Made by a program: the position numbers and the translations under genes. This document shows, in pieces, positions 1 through 10,299 of a stretch of DNA of 64,000 nucleotides (its first letter is position 1; each line of letters begins with the position of its first letter). The notes beneath the pieces are model-generated. The model ran no database searches, had not been told where the DNA came from, and worked only from the letters and a program-made list of their open reading frames with translations. This DNA is from Leptospira ilyithenensis (GTDB lineage Bacteria > Spirochaetota > Leptospiria > Leptospirales > Leptospiraceae), in assembly GCF_004771005.1 (NCBI RefSeq), contig NZ_RQHV01000002.1, positions 186,001-250,000 of the forward strand. Direction: 5' to 3'.

Positions 1-333
<333 letters not shown>

Positions 334-343
334 AAAAAAGAAA

Positions 344-369
344 TCTCACCTGGCATTCGCTAGGTGAGA
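344..369 (+). terminator. Hairpin between ahcY and fdxA
   Basis: A 10-bp stem (344-353 with 360-369, one G-U pair) closes a 6-nt loop eleven bases after the ahcY stop. No T-tract follows, so it may be an RNA-processing or attenuating hairpin rather than a full intrinsic terminator. Confidence 0.4.
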
Positions 370-384
370 AGTACCGAATCTTAT

Positions 385-392
385 AAAGGAGG
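385..392 (+). promoter_or_regulatory. Strong ribosome binding site of fdxA
   Basis: AAAGGAGG ends five bases before the ATG at 398. It is the closest match to the anti-Shine-Dalgarno sequence noticed here and fixes the ferredoxin start, suggesting high expression. Confidence 0.75.
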
Positions 393-397
393 ATTTC

Positions 398-697
398 ATG
401 ACTTACGTAGTAACTGAACTTTGTGTTGATTGTAAATACACTAGTTGCGCGGCAGTTTGCCCTGTGGAAGCTTTCCACGAGGGACCGGATACTTTATATA
501 TTGATCCGGATACTTGTATTGATTGCAACGCTTGCCAATATGAGTGCCCTATTGATGCGATTTTTCCCGATTATGATGTTCCGGATAAACATAAAGAGTC
601 CATTGCTGTCAATCAGTCGGAAGCGACAAAGTTCCCTGTGATTGTTAACACCAAACCACCGCTTAAAGGTGCTAAGTGTATCGATCCGAGTAAATAA
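398..697 (+). CDS. fdxA: 7Fe-8S ferredoxin (FdxA type)
   Basis: A small cytoplasmic electron carrier of 99 residues. Cysteines at 9, 12, 17 and 21 and at 40, 43, 46 and 50 match the pattern of Azotobacter FdI. By that precedent C9, C17 and C50 hold a [3Fe-4S] cluster, C21, C40, C43 and C46 hold a [4Fe-4S] cluster, and C12 is free. The acidic second half is also typical. The start is fixed by a near-consensus ribosome binding site. It lies between ahcY and metH. MetH needs a low-potential electron donor to rescue oxidised cob(II)alamin, so a role as that donor is a reasonable inference, not shown by sequence. A terminator hairpin follows. Confidence 0.9.
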   Translation: MTYVVTELCVDCKYTSCAAVCPVEAFHEGPDTLYIDPDTCIDCNACQYECPIDAIFPDYDVPDKHKESIAVNQSEATKFPVIVNTKPPLKGAKCIDPSK

Positions 698-704
698 AAT
701 TTTT

Positions 705-725
705 CACGAGGGAAACTCCCTCGTG
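705..725 (+). terminator. Hairpin terminator after fdxA
   Basis: A perfect 9-bp GC-rich stem (705-713 with 717-725) with a 3-nt loop lies eight bases after the fdxA stop. It is preceded by an A/T run and followed by a short T-rich stretch. It probably separates fdxA from metH transcription. Confidence 0.6.
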
Positions 726-759
726 TTGTCTAATAAGTAATTATAATAAATATAACACA

Positions 760-3700
760 ATGAAATTTGAATATACCAACCCGGCGGGCAACAGACTCGT
801 ACAACTCATTCAGGAAAGAATCCTCATTTTAGATGGGGCAATGGGTACTATGATCCAAAGGCATTCTTTGCAAGAAGATGACTTTCGGGGAGAAAGATTC
901 AAAGACTGGACTTTATCCGTCAAAGGCAATAATGATATGCTTGCAATGACCCGCCCTGATATTATCGAAGCAGTTCACTTGGAGTATTTGGAGGCCGGAT
1001 CAAATATCATTGAAACGAATACGTTTAGCTCCAATTCCGTCTCTCAGGCGGATTACAAGATGGAATCCGTTGTACGCGATCTCAATTTAGCAGCTGTTCT
1101 GTGTGCGAAAAATGCGGTTAAAAAATACACGGAAAAAACCGGCAAAACAGATATATTCATTGCAGGTTCCATCGGACCGACCGTAAAAACGGCTTCACTT
1201 TCTCCCGATGTAAATAATCCTGCGTTTCGCGCGATCACATTTGATCAGTTAGTTGATAGCTTTTATGAACAGATTACAGCTCTTATTGACGGGGGAGTGG
1301 ATCTTTTGTTACCCGAAACGAATATCGATACTTTGAACCTGAAGGCATGTATTTTTGCCATTGAAAAGATATTTGAAGAAAGAAATATCCGAATCCCTGT
1401 GATTTTGTCTGTTACCATTACCGATGCGTCCGGTAGAACCCTTTCCGGTCAAACGGGTGAAGCATTTTATATTTCCGTAAAACATGCAAGACCGTTAGCT
1501 GTTGGCATCAATTGTGCGTTAGGTGCAGGGGAGATGCGTCCGTATATAGCCGAGCTTGCAAAAGTTGCGGATTGTTATGTTTCTTGTTATCCGAATGCGG
1601 GACTTCCGAATGCATTCGGAGGATACGATCAGACCCCTGCCGAGTTCGGTTCCTGGATGGAAGATTTCGCCAAAGCGGGATTTTTAAATATAGTAGGCGG
1701 ATGTTGCGGAACAACGCCGGATCATATTCAGGCTGCGGCTGCGGCGGTTTCTTCTTTCCCGCCGAGAGAACTCATTGTACAGCCGAAACTCAGTGCGTTC
1801 TCGGGTCTTGAGCCTTTGAAGCTTACCAAAGAGCAAGGTTTTATCAATATCGGGGAAAGAACGAATGTAACAGGTTCTCCCAAATTTAAAAAACTGATCT
1901 TGGACGGAAAATTCGAAGAAGCTGTGCAAGTTGCCTTACAACAGGTGCAAGCCGGTGCCAATATAGTGGATATCAACTTTGATGAAGCGCTCCTGGACGG
2001 GGAAGGGTCTATGACCAAGTTCCTCAATCTCATCTCGGGAGAACCGGAGATTGCCCGCGTTCCTTTTATGATCGATTCTTCCAAATGGTCCGTTTTGGAA
2101 GCGGGACTTAAATGTGTCCAAGGCAAGCCGATTGTAAACTCCATTTCTTTGAAAGAAGGGGAAGAAGTTTTTCTAAAACACGCCAAAACCATTCAAAGAT
2201 TCGGTGCCGCTGCCATCGTAATGGCATTCGACGAACAAGGGCAAGCTGCTACAAGAGATGAAAAAATAAGAATTTGTAAAAGAGCCTATGATTTGCTCGT
2301 TTCCAAACTGGATTTTGATCCGAACGATATTATCTTCGATCCGAACATACTAACGGTTGCTACAGGGATTGAAGAGCATAATAATTATGCGGTTGATTTC
2401 ATTGAGGCCACCCGCGAAATCAAAAAAGTTTGCCCTGGTGCAAAGGTTTCCGGCGGACTTAGCAATATATCTTTTTCCTTCCGTGGAAACAATCCTGTCC
2501 GGGAAGCGATGCACTCCGTATTCCTATATTATGCGATCCAAGCCGGAATGGATATGGCGATTGTCAATGCGGGGATGCTTGAAGTTTATGAACAGATTCC
2601 CAAAGATTTTTTGGAATTGATAGAAGATGTACTTCTCAACCGAAGACCGGATGCTACGGAAAGATTGATTGATGCCGCAGGTACGTTTCACGGAGAAGCA
2701 AAGGTTCAGAAAAAAGACGATGCCTGGAGAAGCGGGAATGTCGAAGAGCGTTTAACGCATGCTCTAGTCAAAGGGATTGATGAATTTGTAACACAAGATA
2801 CGGAAGAGGCGCGAAGCAGTTTTTCCAAACCGTTGGAAGTGATCGAAGGTCCTCTTATGAACGGAATGAAGGTGGTAGGGGAACTCTTCGGTGCGGGCAA
2901 GATGTTTCTTCCCCAAGTGGTAAAAAGTGCAAGAGTAATGAAAAAAGCCGTGGCATATCTACTTCCCTTTATGGAAGAAGAGAAAAGAAATCAAAAGGAT
3001 GAGTCAGCTCAAGCTAAGTTTCTTATTGCTACTGTGAAAGGTGACGTTCACGATATCGGAAAAAATATCGTAGGGGTAGTGCTTGCTTGTAATAATTATG
3101 AAGTGATTGATTTGGGAGTTATGGTTCCCGTTGAAAAGATTTTAGAAACGGCAAAGAGGGAAGGTGTAAAGGCAATCGGTCTTTCCGGGCTTATCACTCC
3201 TTCTTTGGATGAGATGGTTCATGTGGCAAAAGAGATGGAGAGACTCGGTTTTCAAGTCCCTCTTCTTATCGGAGGTGCGACTACTTCTCCCGCACATACC
3301 GCAGTTAAAATTGCGGAACAATACTCTCAACCTGTCATTCACGTATTGGATGCTTCCCGCGTCGTAAATGTGATGAACGGTGTTTTGAATCCTGCAACAA
3401 CGGATAGTTATGTGGCGACTGTGAGAGAAGACCAAGCACGCATTCGGGAAGAATTTTACTCAAGAGAAAATGAAAGAAATCTTTTGAGTCTTAAAGATGC
3501 AATTGCCAATAAAGCCAAAATCAACTGGGAGAACTACAATCCTCCGAAACCTTCTTTCACCGGAATCAAAGAGATAACAGACGTAACACTGGAGAAGCTG
3601 GTTCCTTATATCGATTGGTCTCCTTTTTTCCTTGCTTGGGAATTAAAAGGCAGATTTCCACAAATCCTAAAGGATCCTGTGATTGGAAAAGAAGCAACCA

Positions 3701-4485
3701 TTCTCTATAATGATGCAAAAGTCATGTTGGAAAAGATGTTGAAAGACGAGAGATTGAAACCGAGGGCAGTAGTGGGTATATTCCCCGCACATGCAGTAGG
3801 CGAAACTCTGGAAGTGTATTCTGATGAATCTAAATCCGTTTTGCTTGAAAAATTTCCGATGTTACGTCAGCAGATTACAAAATTAGTCGGACAACCTAAC
3901 TATAGCTTGGTTGATTTTGTTGCTCCTAAGGAATTCGAAAAGTCGGATTATCTTGGATTTTTTGCAGTAACTACTGGCCATGGTGTGGATGAAATTGCCA
4001 AGGAATATGAAAAAGATCACGACGATTATAATTCCATTCTTGTAAAAGCGCTGGCAGACAGATTTGCGGAAGCATTTGCGGAGTACATGCATCATTGGAT
4101 GCGAATTGAATGGGGATTTGGTAAAGATGAAAACTTATCCAGCGAAGATTTGATTCGTGAAAAATACCAAGGCATCCGTCCGGCTCCCGGTTATCCGGCT
4201 TGTCCCGATCATACGGAAAAACCGAAGATCTGGAAATTGATGGATGTGGAAAAACATACAGGCATTATACTGACGGAAAGTTGTGCGATGTGGCCTGCAA
4301 GTTCCGTGAGTGGTTATTATTTTTCCAATCCCGAATCCAGATACTTTGCTATCGGTAAAATAGGCGAAGACCAAGTGATTGATTATACGGAAAGAAAAGA
4401 TATGGAAAAATCCGAAGTCGAAAGATGGCTTTCTCCTTATTTAAATTATGATCCGACGAGGAAGCCTCTTCTGTCTAAATCATAG
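760..4485 (+). CDS. metH: Cobalamin-dependent methionine synthase
   Basis: Transfers a methyl group from methyl-tetrahydrofolate to homocysteine through methylcobalamin. At 1241 residues it has all four modules of the E. coli enzyme. The homocysteine domain (about 1-340) has zinc ligands C252, C315 and C316 in GINCALG and GGCCGTTP. The pterin domain (about 355-640) starts at [11 protein letters not shown]. The cobalamin domain (about 660-880) has D762-x-H764-x-x-G767, where H764 is the lower axial ligand. The C-terminal AdoMet-dependent reactivation domain has [12 protein letters not shown] from R1140. No clear ribosome binding site precedes the ATG and no cobalamin riboswitch was seen in the short leader. 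It follows ahcY and fdxA, which supply substrate and possibly electrons. Confidence 0.97.
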   Translation: MKFEYTNPAGNRLVQLIQERILILDGAMGTMIQRHSLQEDDFRGERFKDWTLSVKGNNDMLAMTRPDIIEAVHLEYLEAGSNIIETNTFSSNSVSQADYKMESVVRDLNLAAVLCAKNAVKKYTEKTGKTDIFIAGSIGPTVKTASLSPDVNNPAFRAITFDQLVDSFYEQITALIDGGVDLLLPETNIDTLNLKACIFAIEKIFEERNIRIPVILSVTITDASGRTLSGQTGEAFYISVKHARPLAVGINCALGAGEMRPYIAELAKVADCYVSCYPNAGLPNAFGGYDQTPAEFGSWMEDFAKAGFLNIVGGCCGTTPDHIQAAAAAVSSFPPRELIVQPKLSAFSGLEPLKLTKEQGFINIGERTNVTGSPKFKKLILDGKFEEAVQVALQQVQAGANIVDINFDEALLDGEGSMTKFLNLISGEPEIARVPFMIDSSKWSVLEAGLKCVQGKPIVNSISLKEGEEVFLKHAKTIQRFGAAAIVMAFDEQGQAATRDEKIRICKRAYDLLVSKLDFDPNDIIFDPNILTVATGIEEHNNYAVDFIEATREIKKVCPGAKVSGGLSNISFSFRGNNPVREAMHSVFLYYAIQAGMDMAIVNAGMLEVYEQIPKDFLELIEDVLLNRRPDATERLIDAAGTFHGEAKVQKKDDAWRSGNVEERLTHALVKGIDEFVTQDTEEARSSFSKPLEVIEGPLMNGMKVVGELFGAGKMFLPQVVKSARVMKKAVAYLLPFMEEEKRNQKDESAQAKFLIATVKGDVHDIGKNIVGVVLACNNYEVIDLGVMVPVEKILETAKREGVKAIGLSGLITPSLDEMVHVAKEMERLGFQVPLLIGGATTSPAHTAVKIAEQYSQPVIHVLDASRVVNVMNGVLNPATTDSYVATVREDQARIREEFYSRENERNLLSLKDAIANKAKINWENYNPPKPSFTGIKEITDVTLEKLVPYIDWSPFFLAWELKGRFPQILKDPVIGKEATILYNDAKVMLEKMLKDERLKPRAVVGIFPAHAVGETLEVYSDESKSVLLEKFPMLRQQITKLVGQPNYSLVDFVAPKEFEKSDYLGFFAVTTGHGVDEIAKEYEKDHDDYNSILVKALADRFAEAFAEYMHHWMRIEWGFGKDENLSSEDLIREKYQGIRPAPGYPACPDHTEKPKIWKLMDVEKHTGIILTESCAMWPASSVSGYYFSNPESRYFAIGKIGEDQVIDYTERKDMEKSEVERWLSPYLNYDPTRKPLLSKS

Positions 4486-4493
4486 GTAATACT

Positions 4494-4781
4494 ATGAATC
4501 ATGATCATGGCTGGAATTTTCAAGGGGAAGTATCTCTGGATAAGGGATTTCCTTTTCATTCCAAATTAAAGGATTGGATCGGTGAATATACAAATCTCCC
4601 AGAAGGACTTTCTATTTCCATATTTGAATCCAGATGTGAAGAAGCAAATTGTCCTGTGGAAGAAACCAGACTTTCTTGGAATACGGACAAGGGAGAGGAT
4701 AGTTTGCGGATTGGAAGATCAAAAGAAAAGATTTCCAAACAGGACTTTTACTTAGCTTGGAAAAAGAAAACTTCTAACTAA
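4494..4781 (+). CDS. Small protein of unknown function
   Basis: A 95-residue soluble, charged protein that starts eight bases after the metH stop and is probably cotranscribed with it. I do not recognise a family. It has two cysteines in an RCEEANCP segment near the middle, no signal peptide and no membrane segment. The C-terminal half has a run reading SLRIGRSKEKISKQDFYLAWK, which looks like a compact alpha/beta fold but names no domain. Its last four bases overlap the end of the convergent gene at 4778. A real gene is likely because of position and normal codon use. Function is open. Confidence 0.65.
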   Translation: MNHDHGWNFQGEVSLDKGFPFHSKLKDWIGEYTNLPEGLSISIFESRCEEANCPVEETRLSWNTDKGEDSLRIGRSKEKISKQDFYLAWKKKTSN

Positions 4782-5611
4782 AACTTTTCGGAAGCGCGGA
4801 CAGGCAAAAGATATTTTAGACCCAAATTTCCCTGGATTTCAGGAGCCCAGAGATCGTCCAATGTACGGCTCGCTTCGCGGGCATTCAAAGGGACTTTTAC
4901 CATACCTTCAAATACCAAATTGCTATTGGAGATACTAATCCCAGGTGTAACATAAATTTGGCGCCCGATGAAATTTGTTTTGGAAGGATCTTGGACTTTT
5001 AAAGCAGTATTGAAGTTTTTAGAAAAGGAGTCGGAATCAAAACGATGAAGTTCCGATAGTTGCAAAAACAATTCCCAACGGGAGTTTTTCAGAAAAGAAA
5101 AAATATTACGGTTCAAACGATAACTGAGACGCATCTTTGTTTCCGAAACGTCGATGTAAGTCAGTCCTCCTCCATTCAATGACATACCGAAACTAAGCCC
5201 CATATCAAAGCTGAATCCTCTTCTGAATGTAATGTATGTTACATTGGGTTGGTAGGACAACAAAGCTGAGTTTGCAGATCGGTTTACTACATCAAAACTC
5301 CCTTCCGGGTTTCGATAAGGATTGATACTGGAAAAAGGAATGACCGGAGAAAAAATTTGAATCCCGGAAATAGGATCGGTTTGGTCTTTGTTTGCACCTA
5401 CTGGCAATCTTCCCAGTTCCAATTCCGCCGGAAAACGAAAGGGTATGGACAAGGATCTCGCCTCACTATAGTTTGGTGAAGTATTGACTTGGAATAACCC
5501 GGGTCTTGGGTCGGAAAAAGAATAACTGGAAAAAAAAGGCAGCCCTTGCGCCAATAGAGCGACCGTCAAAAAGGGTATCAAAAAGATAATGATGACGGTC
5601 AAATTTTTCAT
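4778..5611 (-). CDS. Exported protein of unknown function, possibly outer membrane
   Basis: A 277-residue protein with an N-terminal signal peptide (about residues 1-22, hydrophobic core IIIFLIPFLTVALLA). The rest is rich in alternating polar/hydrophobic stretches and aromatic residues, for instance RGFSFDMGLSFGMSLNGGG and NLGLKYLLPV near the end, and it finishes in phenylalanine. These traits fit a small beta-barrel or a periplasmic beta-rich protein. No named family was recognised. It is convergent with and overlaps the small gene after metH by four bases, and is divergent from the phosphofructokinase gene with about 80 bases between. Confidence 0.65.
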   Translation of the reverse strand: MKNLTVIIIFLIPFLTVALLAQGLPFFSSYSFSDPRPGLFQVNTSPNYSEARSLSIPFRFPAELELGRLPVGANKDQTDPISGIQIFSPVIPFSSINPYRNPEGSFDVVNRSANSALLSYQPNVTYITFRRGFSFDMGLSFGMSLNGGGLTYIDVSETKMRLSYRLNRNIFSFLKNSRWELFLQLSELHRFDSDSFSKNFNTALKVQDPSKTNFIGRQIYVTPGISISNSNLVFEGMVKVPLNAREASRTLDDLWAPEIQGNLGLKYLLPVRASEKF

Positions 5612-5694
5612 CTATAGGAATATGACCGAAAAATCTTAAGAATTGCAATGAAATTTGCTTTCCCTACTGTGTTTTTTTGATAAAACTCTGGGAA

Positions 5695-7002
5695 ATGAAT
5701 CAAAACGATACCAAAGTAGAGCAATTCGGTGACTGCCTTTATTCCAACCCTGCAGGGTATGATTATTGGACGGATGAAAAGTCAGTTGTACTTTTCCAGA
5801 CTGTATTTTCAGGGCAGGAAGAAGCCATCCAAACGGTCAGGAACAGTCCTATCTTTTTTGAACAAGCAGGTCCCAGGGAAAAAATTTATTTCAATCCTCC
5901 CGATGTAACAGCCGGCATTGTAACATGCGGTGGGCTTTGCCCCGGGATCAACGATGTGATTCGCGCGCTTGTGATGGAGCTTCACTATCGCTATAAAGTG
6001 CCCCGCATACTGGGTTTTCCCTTTGGTTATGAAGGTATGGTGAAAAAATCGGGGCATCGACCGGTTGAACTGACCCCGGACAAAGTGGCTCATATTATGA
6101 ATTTCGGAGGATCTATTTTAGGTTCTTCCCGTGGCAATCAGTCCACAAACGATATGGTGGACACCTTATGCCTGTATGGTGTGAAAATGCTTTTTTGCAT
6201 TGGTGGGGATGGAACACTTAGGGGAGCCGAGGCCATTCAGGATGAAGTGAAAAAAAGAAAGGAAGAGATCGCTGTGATCGGAATTCCCAAAACCATTGAT
6301 AATGATATCAATTACGTTCAAAAAACATTCGGATTTTCGACTGCTTTTAGTAAGGCGGTGGAAGCCGTCAATTGCGCCCATGAAGAGGCAAAAGGCGCTC
6401 CTTTCGGGATAGGTCTTGTCAAACTGATGGGAAGACATTCCGGTTTTATTGCAGTGAATGCGGCACTTGCTTCCAAAAACGTAAACTTTGTTTTGATTCC
6501 TGAATCCGATTTTGATTTGGAAGGGAAGGGTGCGTTTTTTGAAACTTTGAAGGATAGAATTCAGAAACGGGGTCATGCGGTCATTATCCTTGCCGAAGGA
6601 GCGGGACAGAAATTTTTTGAAGACAAAGGGGAAATGGATCCGTCCGGGAATAAAAAACTTTCGGACATCGGTCTTTTTATTAAAGATAAAATTTCGGATT
6701 ATTTTAAAAGAGAAAATCAAACGATCAATTTGAAATACATTGATCCGAGTTATATCATTCGATCCGTCCCAGCTACTGCGGAAGATTCGGTATTTTGCGG
6801 ATTTTTAGCGCAAAACGCAGTACATGCGGCATTCGCCGGAAAGACCGGTTGTGTGGTCGGAATATGGAATAACGTATTTACAGTGATGCCTATCACTCTT
6901 GCCATTGCCGAGAGAAAAGTACTCAAACCGGAAAAAAGTACTCTTTGGAGATCGTTGCTTGCTTCTACCGGACAACCAAACTCGATGAAGGCGATAAACT
7001 GA
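5695..7002 (+). CDS. 6-phosphofructokinase (PFKA family, ATP-type signature)
   Basis: Phosphorylates fructose 6-phosphate in glycolysis. From the ATG at 5695 it has 435 residues, longer than E. coli PfkA (about 320), with an N-terminal extension of some 70 residues. Visible motifs are [11 protein letters not shown] (phosphoryl-donor loop), IGGDGT (about residues 169-174) and PKTIDND (198-204, catalytic D202). In this superfamily glycine at the fourth position of GGDG indicates ATP, while GGDD marks pyrophosphate enzymes; lysine in PKTIDND is shared with pyrophosphate enzymes and with the long ATP enzymes of trypanosomes. ATP is therefore favoured. A TTG at 5677 could add six residues, but the ATG is preferred. 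Its stop abuts the convergent gene at 7003. Confidence 0.9.
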   Translation: MNQNDTKVEQFGDCLYSNPAGYDYWTDEKSVVLFQTVFSGQEEAIQTVRNSPIFFEQAGPREKIYFNPPDVTAGIVTCGGLCPGINDVIRALVMELHYRYKVPRILGFPFGYEGMVKKSGHRPVELTPDKVAHIMNFGGSILGSSRGNQSTNDMVDTLCLYGVKMLFCIGGDGTLRGAEAIQDEVKKRKEEIAVIGIPKTIDNDINYVQKTFGFSTAFSKAVEAVNCAHEEAKGAPFGIGLVKLMGRHSGFIAVNAALASKNVNFVLIPESDFDLEGKGAFFETLKDRIQKRGHAVIILAEGAGQKFFEDKGEMDPSGNKKLSDIGLFIKDKISDYFKRENQTINLKYIDPSYIIRSVPATAEDSVFCGFLAQNAVHAAFAGKTGCVVGIWNNVFTVMPITLAIAERKVLKPEKSTLWRSLLASTGQPNSMKAIN

Positions 7003-7599
7003 TTATCTATTTTCTACTTTCTTTTGGAATTTTAGGATATTGTCGCGGATTTCTTCTTCTTTTTGGTTGAGTTCGTCAAAGAATTCCGAATCGATCATGA
7101 CGGCAGGTTTTTTGATAAACTTGCTTTCGTCGTAATTGTCGATTTCGTGAAGTAGGTCTCCGATATTGGATTCTACTTTTACCAGGTTTTGAATGGTCTC
7201 AACCACCTTCTTATTGATAAATAGGATCTCTTTGAAGCGAAGGATATAATGTTGGAAACGATTGTCCCGGATCATCGCTTGCCTTTGCATTTCTTTCACG
7301 ACTTCCCTTTCCTTCAATACTTCTTTTTTTTCCATCAGGATTTGATTTTTGAAAGTTGAGATTAGATTTTCCGTTTCCAAGCGATAGTGATCAAAACTGG
7401 TTTCATGCGATCTCTGCATCTCTTCCAGTTTTTTTCTGAATTCTTTTTCTTTGAGTTTGTCCTGTTCTTTTCTGAGTTTATCCGATTGGCTCAAAGCTTT
7501 TTGGACTCTTATATCTATAACTGCATCTAACATTGCTTTATTGAGTTTGTCCAGACGTAAAGCTACCGCCATAGAATTTAGAACTTTGGTAAATTTCAT
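7003..7599 (-). CDS. Coiled-coil protein of unknown function
   Basis: A cytoplasmic protein of about 198 residues, almost entirely charged helix. A long coiled coil runs from about residue 35 to 105, rich in Lys/Glu with heptad leucines, and a second helical stretch ends the protein. No catalytic motif is visible. It starts 12 bases after the RsbU-type phosphatase gene and is the third gene of an argB-phosphatase-coiled-coil operon. The chosen ATG has a TAGGTG ribosome binding site six bases upstream; a GTG at 7608 would add three residues. It may be a scaffold or partner of the phosphatase, which is inference from position only. Its end abuts the phosphofructokinase stop. Confidence 0.7.
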   Translation of the reverse strand: MKFTKVLNSMAVALRLDKLNKAMLDAVIDIRVQKALSQSDKLRKEQDKLKEKEFRKKLEEMQRSHETSFDHYRLETENLISTFKNQILMEKKEVLKEREVVKEMQRQAMIRDNRFQHYILRFKEILFINKKVVETIQNLVKVESNIGDLLHEIDNYDESKFIKKPAVMIDSEFFDELNQKEEEIRDNILKFQKKVENR

Positions 7600-7611
7600 A
7601 ATCAACACCTA

Positions 7612-9357
7612 TTAGTTTAGACGAATGATAAAGAGAGTAATATCATCATGCGGCTCTGCATCTCCGATAAATTCGCTTACTTTTTGTAAAATCGCCTGCC
7701 GGATAATTTCAGGAGGATCGTTGATATGAGAAAGAACTACGGACTCCAACCGTTCCTCTGAAAAAAGTTCTTCTTTGGAATTCATCGCTTCCGTTACCCC
7801 ATCCGTATAGAGTACAAGCAAATCCCCTGGTAAGTAAGCCATCGTATGCTCCGAGAATTCGCAATTGCTGATTCCCATAGGTTGGCCTTTTCCGGAAAGG
7901 TGCTGGATCTTATGATGTTTCTTTTGGTAAAGAATTTGCATATTATGACCTGCGGAAGAGAACATGATTTCTTTTTTGGTCATATTGATTCGAACAAGCA
8001 TCGCAGTCACAAACATGAGGAAACCGGACTTGTTTTGAATCATTTCATTCGCCCGCGTCAATGCTTCTTTGGTAGAAGTGGTTTTTGAAACTTCCTGTTG
8101 CAATACTGTCTTGGAAAGTTCCATAAACAATGCAGCTGGTGTCCCTTTTCCGGAAACGTCCGCGATGATACATGACACTTCGTCTTTGCCATGGATCACC
8201 ATATCGTAAAAGTCTCCTCCGATTTCACGGGAAGCTTGGTAATAGGTATCAAATTCAAGAAGTGAGTATTGTTTCGGAATGATCGGCAAAGAATGTTTTT
8301 GGATCATTGCAGCAACTTGCATATCACGATCGATATTTTTCAAACGGTCACTTTGTATTTTTACCTGCAAGGCTCGGTAAGCTTCTCCTACTTGGTTGGA
8401 GAGAGTGCGCAGGATCTTGATGTCCATCTCGTCAAATCTGGTTCTGGATGTTTTGTCCGATACGGCAAGAGCACCTAACCATTCTTTGTTTTTGAGAATG
8501 GGGAGTAACATCAAACTATGTTGAAAAATTCCGTTTTGTGTGAGTAAGATTCCTTGGGGAGACTGTGCGGTGATGATCTTGTAACCTTTATTCATCCACT
8601 CGGAACGGTCTGCAAATAAAACCGTTTGCACTTCTTCATCCAAATACTGATCCGAAAATCCCTTGGATTTGGATCGGGGAAGTCCTTTCTGATCGATTTT
8701 TTCGAATTTAAGCGCGACTCGATCTACCTGTAAAACTTCCGATATGGTCTTTACCGCGAGATCCATAAATTCTTCCGAGTTTTGGATATTGGAAAGTGCG
8801 TTTGAGATTTGGTATAAACAATTCAATTCGTTGGCGCGTAAGTTCAGTTTGTCTATGAGAAGCCTGTTTTTAACTGCAATCGCTGCTTGATCGGAAAGAT
8901 AACGGAGTATCCTAATATCAGTTTGGTTGAACTCCCTATCGTCTTGGGAATTTACCGCTTCCAAAACTCCTTGCACTTCTCCTTGGGCGATCATAGGAAC
9001 ACAGAGTAGGTTGCGGGTTACGTATCCTACCGTTTGATCGATCGCTTTGAAAATACGAGGATCGTTGGCCGCGTCGTTTACGATCTCAGGCTGCAAGGTT
9101 TCAAGAACCATCCCTGCAATTCCTTTTCCCCTAGGTACTGTTAGGTTGGAGAGGGATTCTTCCTTTAAACCGCTTGTTGTATTGAATACTAAAACGTCTT
9201 GTTCTTTGTCATAAAGTAGTAACGAAGACCCTTCCGTATCTAAAACGTCTCTGGTGATTCCCATAATCTCGCTTAAGAGAGTTTCTAAGTCTGCCGTAGA
9301 ATTGATTCGACTTGCAATGTCGGAAATAAGGCGAAGTGTTAACTGTTTTGTAGGCAT
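7612..9357 (-). CDS. GAF-GAF-PP2C serine phosphatase (RsbU/SpoIIE type)
   Basis: A 581-residue cytoplasmic sensor phosphatase. Two GAF domains occupy about residues 10-155 and 180-335. A linker helix leads to an SpoIIE/PP2C domain from about 370 to the end, with metal-binding acidic motifs in EIGGDFYDM, IADVSGKGTPAALFM, DLLVLYTDGVTEAMN and HDDITLFII. Family members dephosphorylate STAS-domain anti-anti-sigma factors in partner-switching pathways; the GAF domains probably sense a small ligand or redox state. No target is encoded next to it, but the window has a STAS protein (44968-45525) and an RsbW-like kinase (51187-52317). It lies between argB and the coiled-coil gene with short gaps. Confidence 0.88.
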   Translation of the reverse strand: MPTKQLTLRLISDIASRINSTADLETLLSEIMGITRDVLDTEGSSLLLYDKEQDVLVFNTTSGLKEESLSNLTVPRGKGIAGMVLETLQPEIVNDAANDPRIFKAIDQTVGYVTRNLLCVPMIAQGEVQGVLEAVNSQDDREFNQTDIRILRYLSDQAAIAVKNRLLIDKLNLRANELNCLYQISNALSNIQNSEEFMDLAVKTISEVLQVDRVALKFEKIDQKGLPRSKSKGFSDQYLDEEVQTVLFADRSEWMNKGYKIITAQSPQGILLTQNGIFQHSLMLLPILKNKEWLGALAVSDKTSRTRFDEMDIKILRTLSNQVGEAYRALQVKIQSDRLKNIDRDMQVAAMIQKHSLPIIPKQYSLLEFDTYYQASREIGGDFYDMVIHGKDEVSCIIADVSGKGTPAALFMELSKTVLQQEVSKTTSTKEALTRANEMIQNKSGFLMFVTAMLVRINMTKKEIMFSSAGHNMQILYQKKHHKIQHLSGKGQPMGISNCEFSEHTMAYLPGDLLVLYTDGVTEAMNSKEELFSEERLESVVLSHINDPPEIIRQAILQKVSEFIGDAEPHDDITLFIIRLN

Positions 9358-9370
9358 AACTTTCTGGTGA

Positions 9371-10243
9371 TTATTCGATGAGACTGCCGATTCCTTGATT
9401 TGTCAAGACCTCAATTAGTACGGAATGAGGAACGCGTCCGTCAATGATATGAGCTCGCTTCACTCCGCCTCGCATGGCATCCAAACAACATTCCACTTTG
9501 GGAATCATTCCGCCGGATATCTGGCCTGATCTGATATATTCGTCAATCTTTTGTTTGTTGAGGCCCGTTACCAATTGTCCGTCAATCAGAATGCCCGGAG
9601 TGTCCGTTACTAATATTAATTTTTCAGCGGATAAAGATGCGGCAATTGCTCCCGCCATCGTATCTGCATTGATATTAAGGGTTTTTCCTTCTTTCGAAAC
9701 GGAAACGGGAGAGATGATTGGAATGAAATCTTCCGCTTGGAGGGTACGAATCAGGGAAGGATTGACTTCGGAGATTTTTCCCACAAGTCCCAAGTCCAGG
9801 CTTTGCAATTTTCCATTCTCATCTTCAAATTCCATCAGGTACTTTTCCGCGAGAGTGAGCCCGCCGTCCTTTCCGGAAAGACCGACTGTCTTTCCCCCTT
9901 TTTCCTGGATGAGCGAAACGATTTGTTTGTTCACTTTTCCAGTGAGCACCATTTCCACCACCTCCATCGTAGGTTCATCTGTTACCCGATGCCCTCTGAC
10001 GAATTGGGTGTTCAAATTGAGCGATTTAATCAACTGATTGATCTCAGGACCGCCCCCGTGAACCACAACCGGATTGATTCCTAAATACTTTAATAAAACG
10101 ATGTCTTCAGCAAAGGAGGCTTTTAAGTCTTCTTCTATCATGGCGGCACCGCCGTATTTGATTACGATGGTTTTGCCTGAATATTTGATCAAATAGGGAA
10201 GGGCTTCTAGGATATGATTGATTTTTTCCAGTTGGAGTTCCAT
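9371..10243 (-). CDS. argB: Acetylglutamate kinase
   Basis: Phosphorylates N-acetyl-L-glutamate, the second step of arginine biosynthesis. Its 290 residues cover the amino-acid kinase fold. VIKYGGAAM near the N terminus holds the phosphate-binding lysine; [10 protein letters not shown] is the glycine-rich loop for substrate; the [12 protein letters not shown] segment and LVTDTPGIL mark the ATP-binding half. The ATG has an AGAGGAAA ribosome binding site directly upstream. It heads the operon with the RsbU-like phosphatase (13-base gap) and coiled-coil gene, an unusual pairing of biosynthesis with signalling. It is divergent from the nitrilase-family gene. Confidence 0.95.
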   Translation of the reverse strand: MELQLEKINHILEALPYLIKYSGKTIVIKYGGAAMIEEDLKASFAEDIVLLKYLGINPVVVHGGGPEINQLIKSLNLNTQFVRGHRVTDEPTMEVVEMVLTGKVNKQIVSLIQEKGGKTVGLSGKDGGLTLAEKYLMEFEDENGKLQSLDLGLVGKISEVNPSLIRTLQAEDFIPIISPVSVSKEGKTLNINADTMAGAIAASLSAEKLILVTDTPGILIDGQLVTGLNKQKIDEYIRSGQISGGMIPKVECCLDAMRGGVKRAHIIDGRVPHSVLIEVLTNQGIGSLIE

Positions 10244-10299
10244 ATTTCCTCTATATGGTCATTGAAAATATACCGTGATTTCTTAAGGATCGTTTTTTT

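Noticed and set aside
698..759. Cobalamin or SAH riboswitch before metH
   Set aside because: Only 62 bases lie between fdxA and metH, mostly the terminator hairpin, too short for these riboswitches.
1728..2192. 154-codon minus-strand frame inside metH
   Set aside because: Antisense to the conserved pterin-binding domain of metH; no family features.
6166..6720. 184-codon minus-strand frame inside phosphofructokinase
   Set aside because: Antisense to conserved catalytic sequence; no start signal or domain.
9474..10037. 187-codon plus-strand frame inside argB
   Set aside because: Fully antisense to a clear argB gene; composition is that of a shadow frame.
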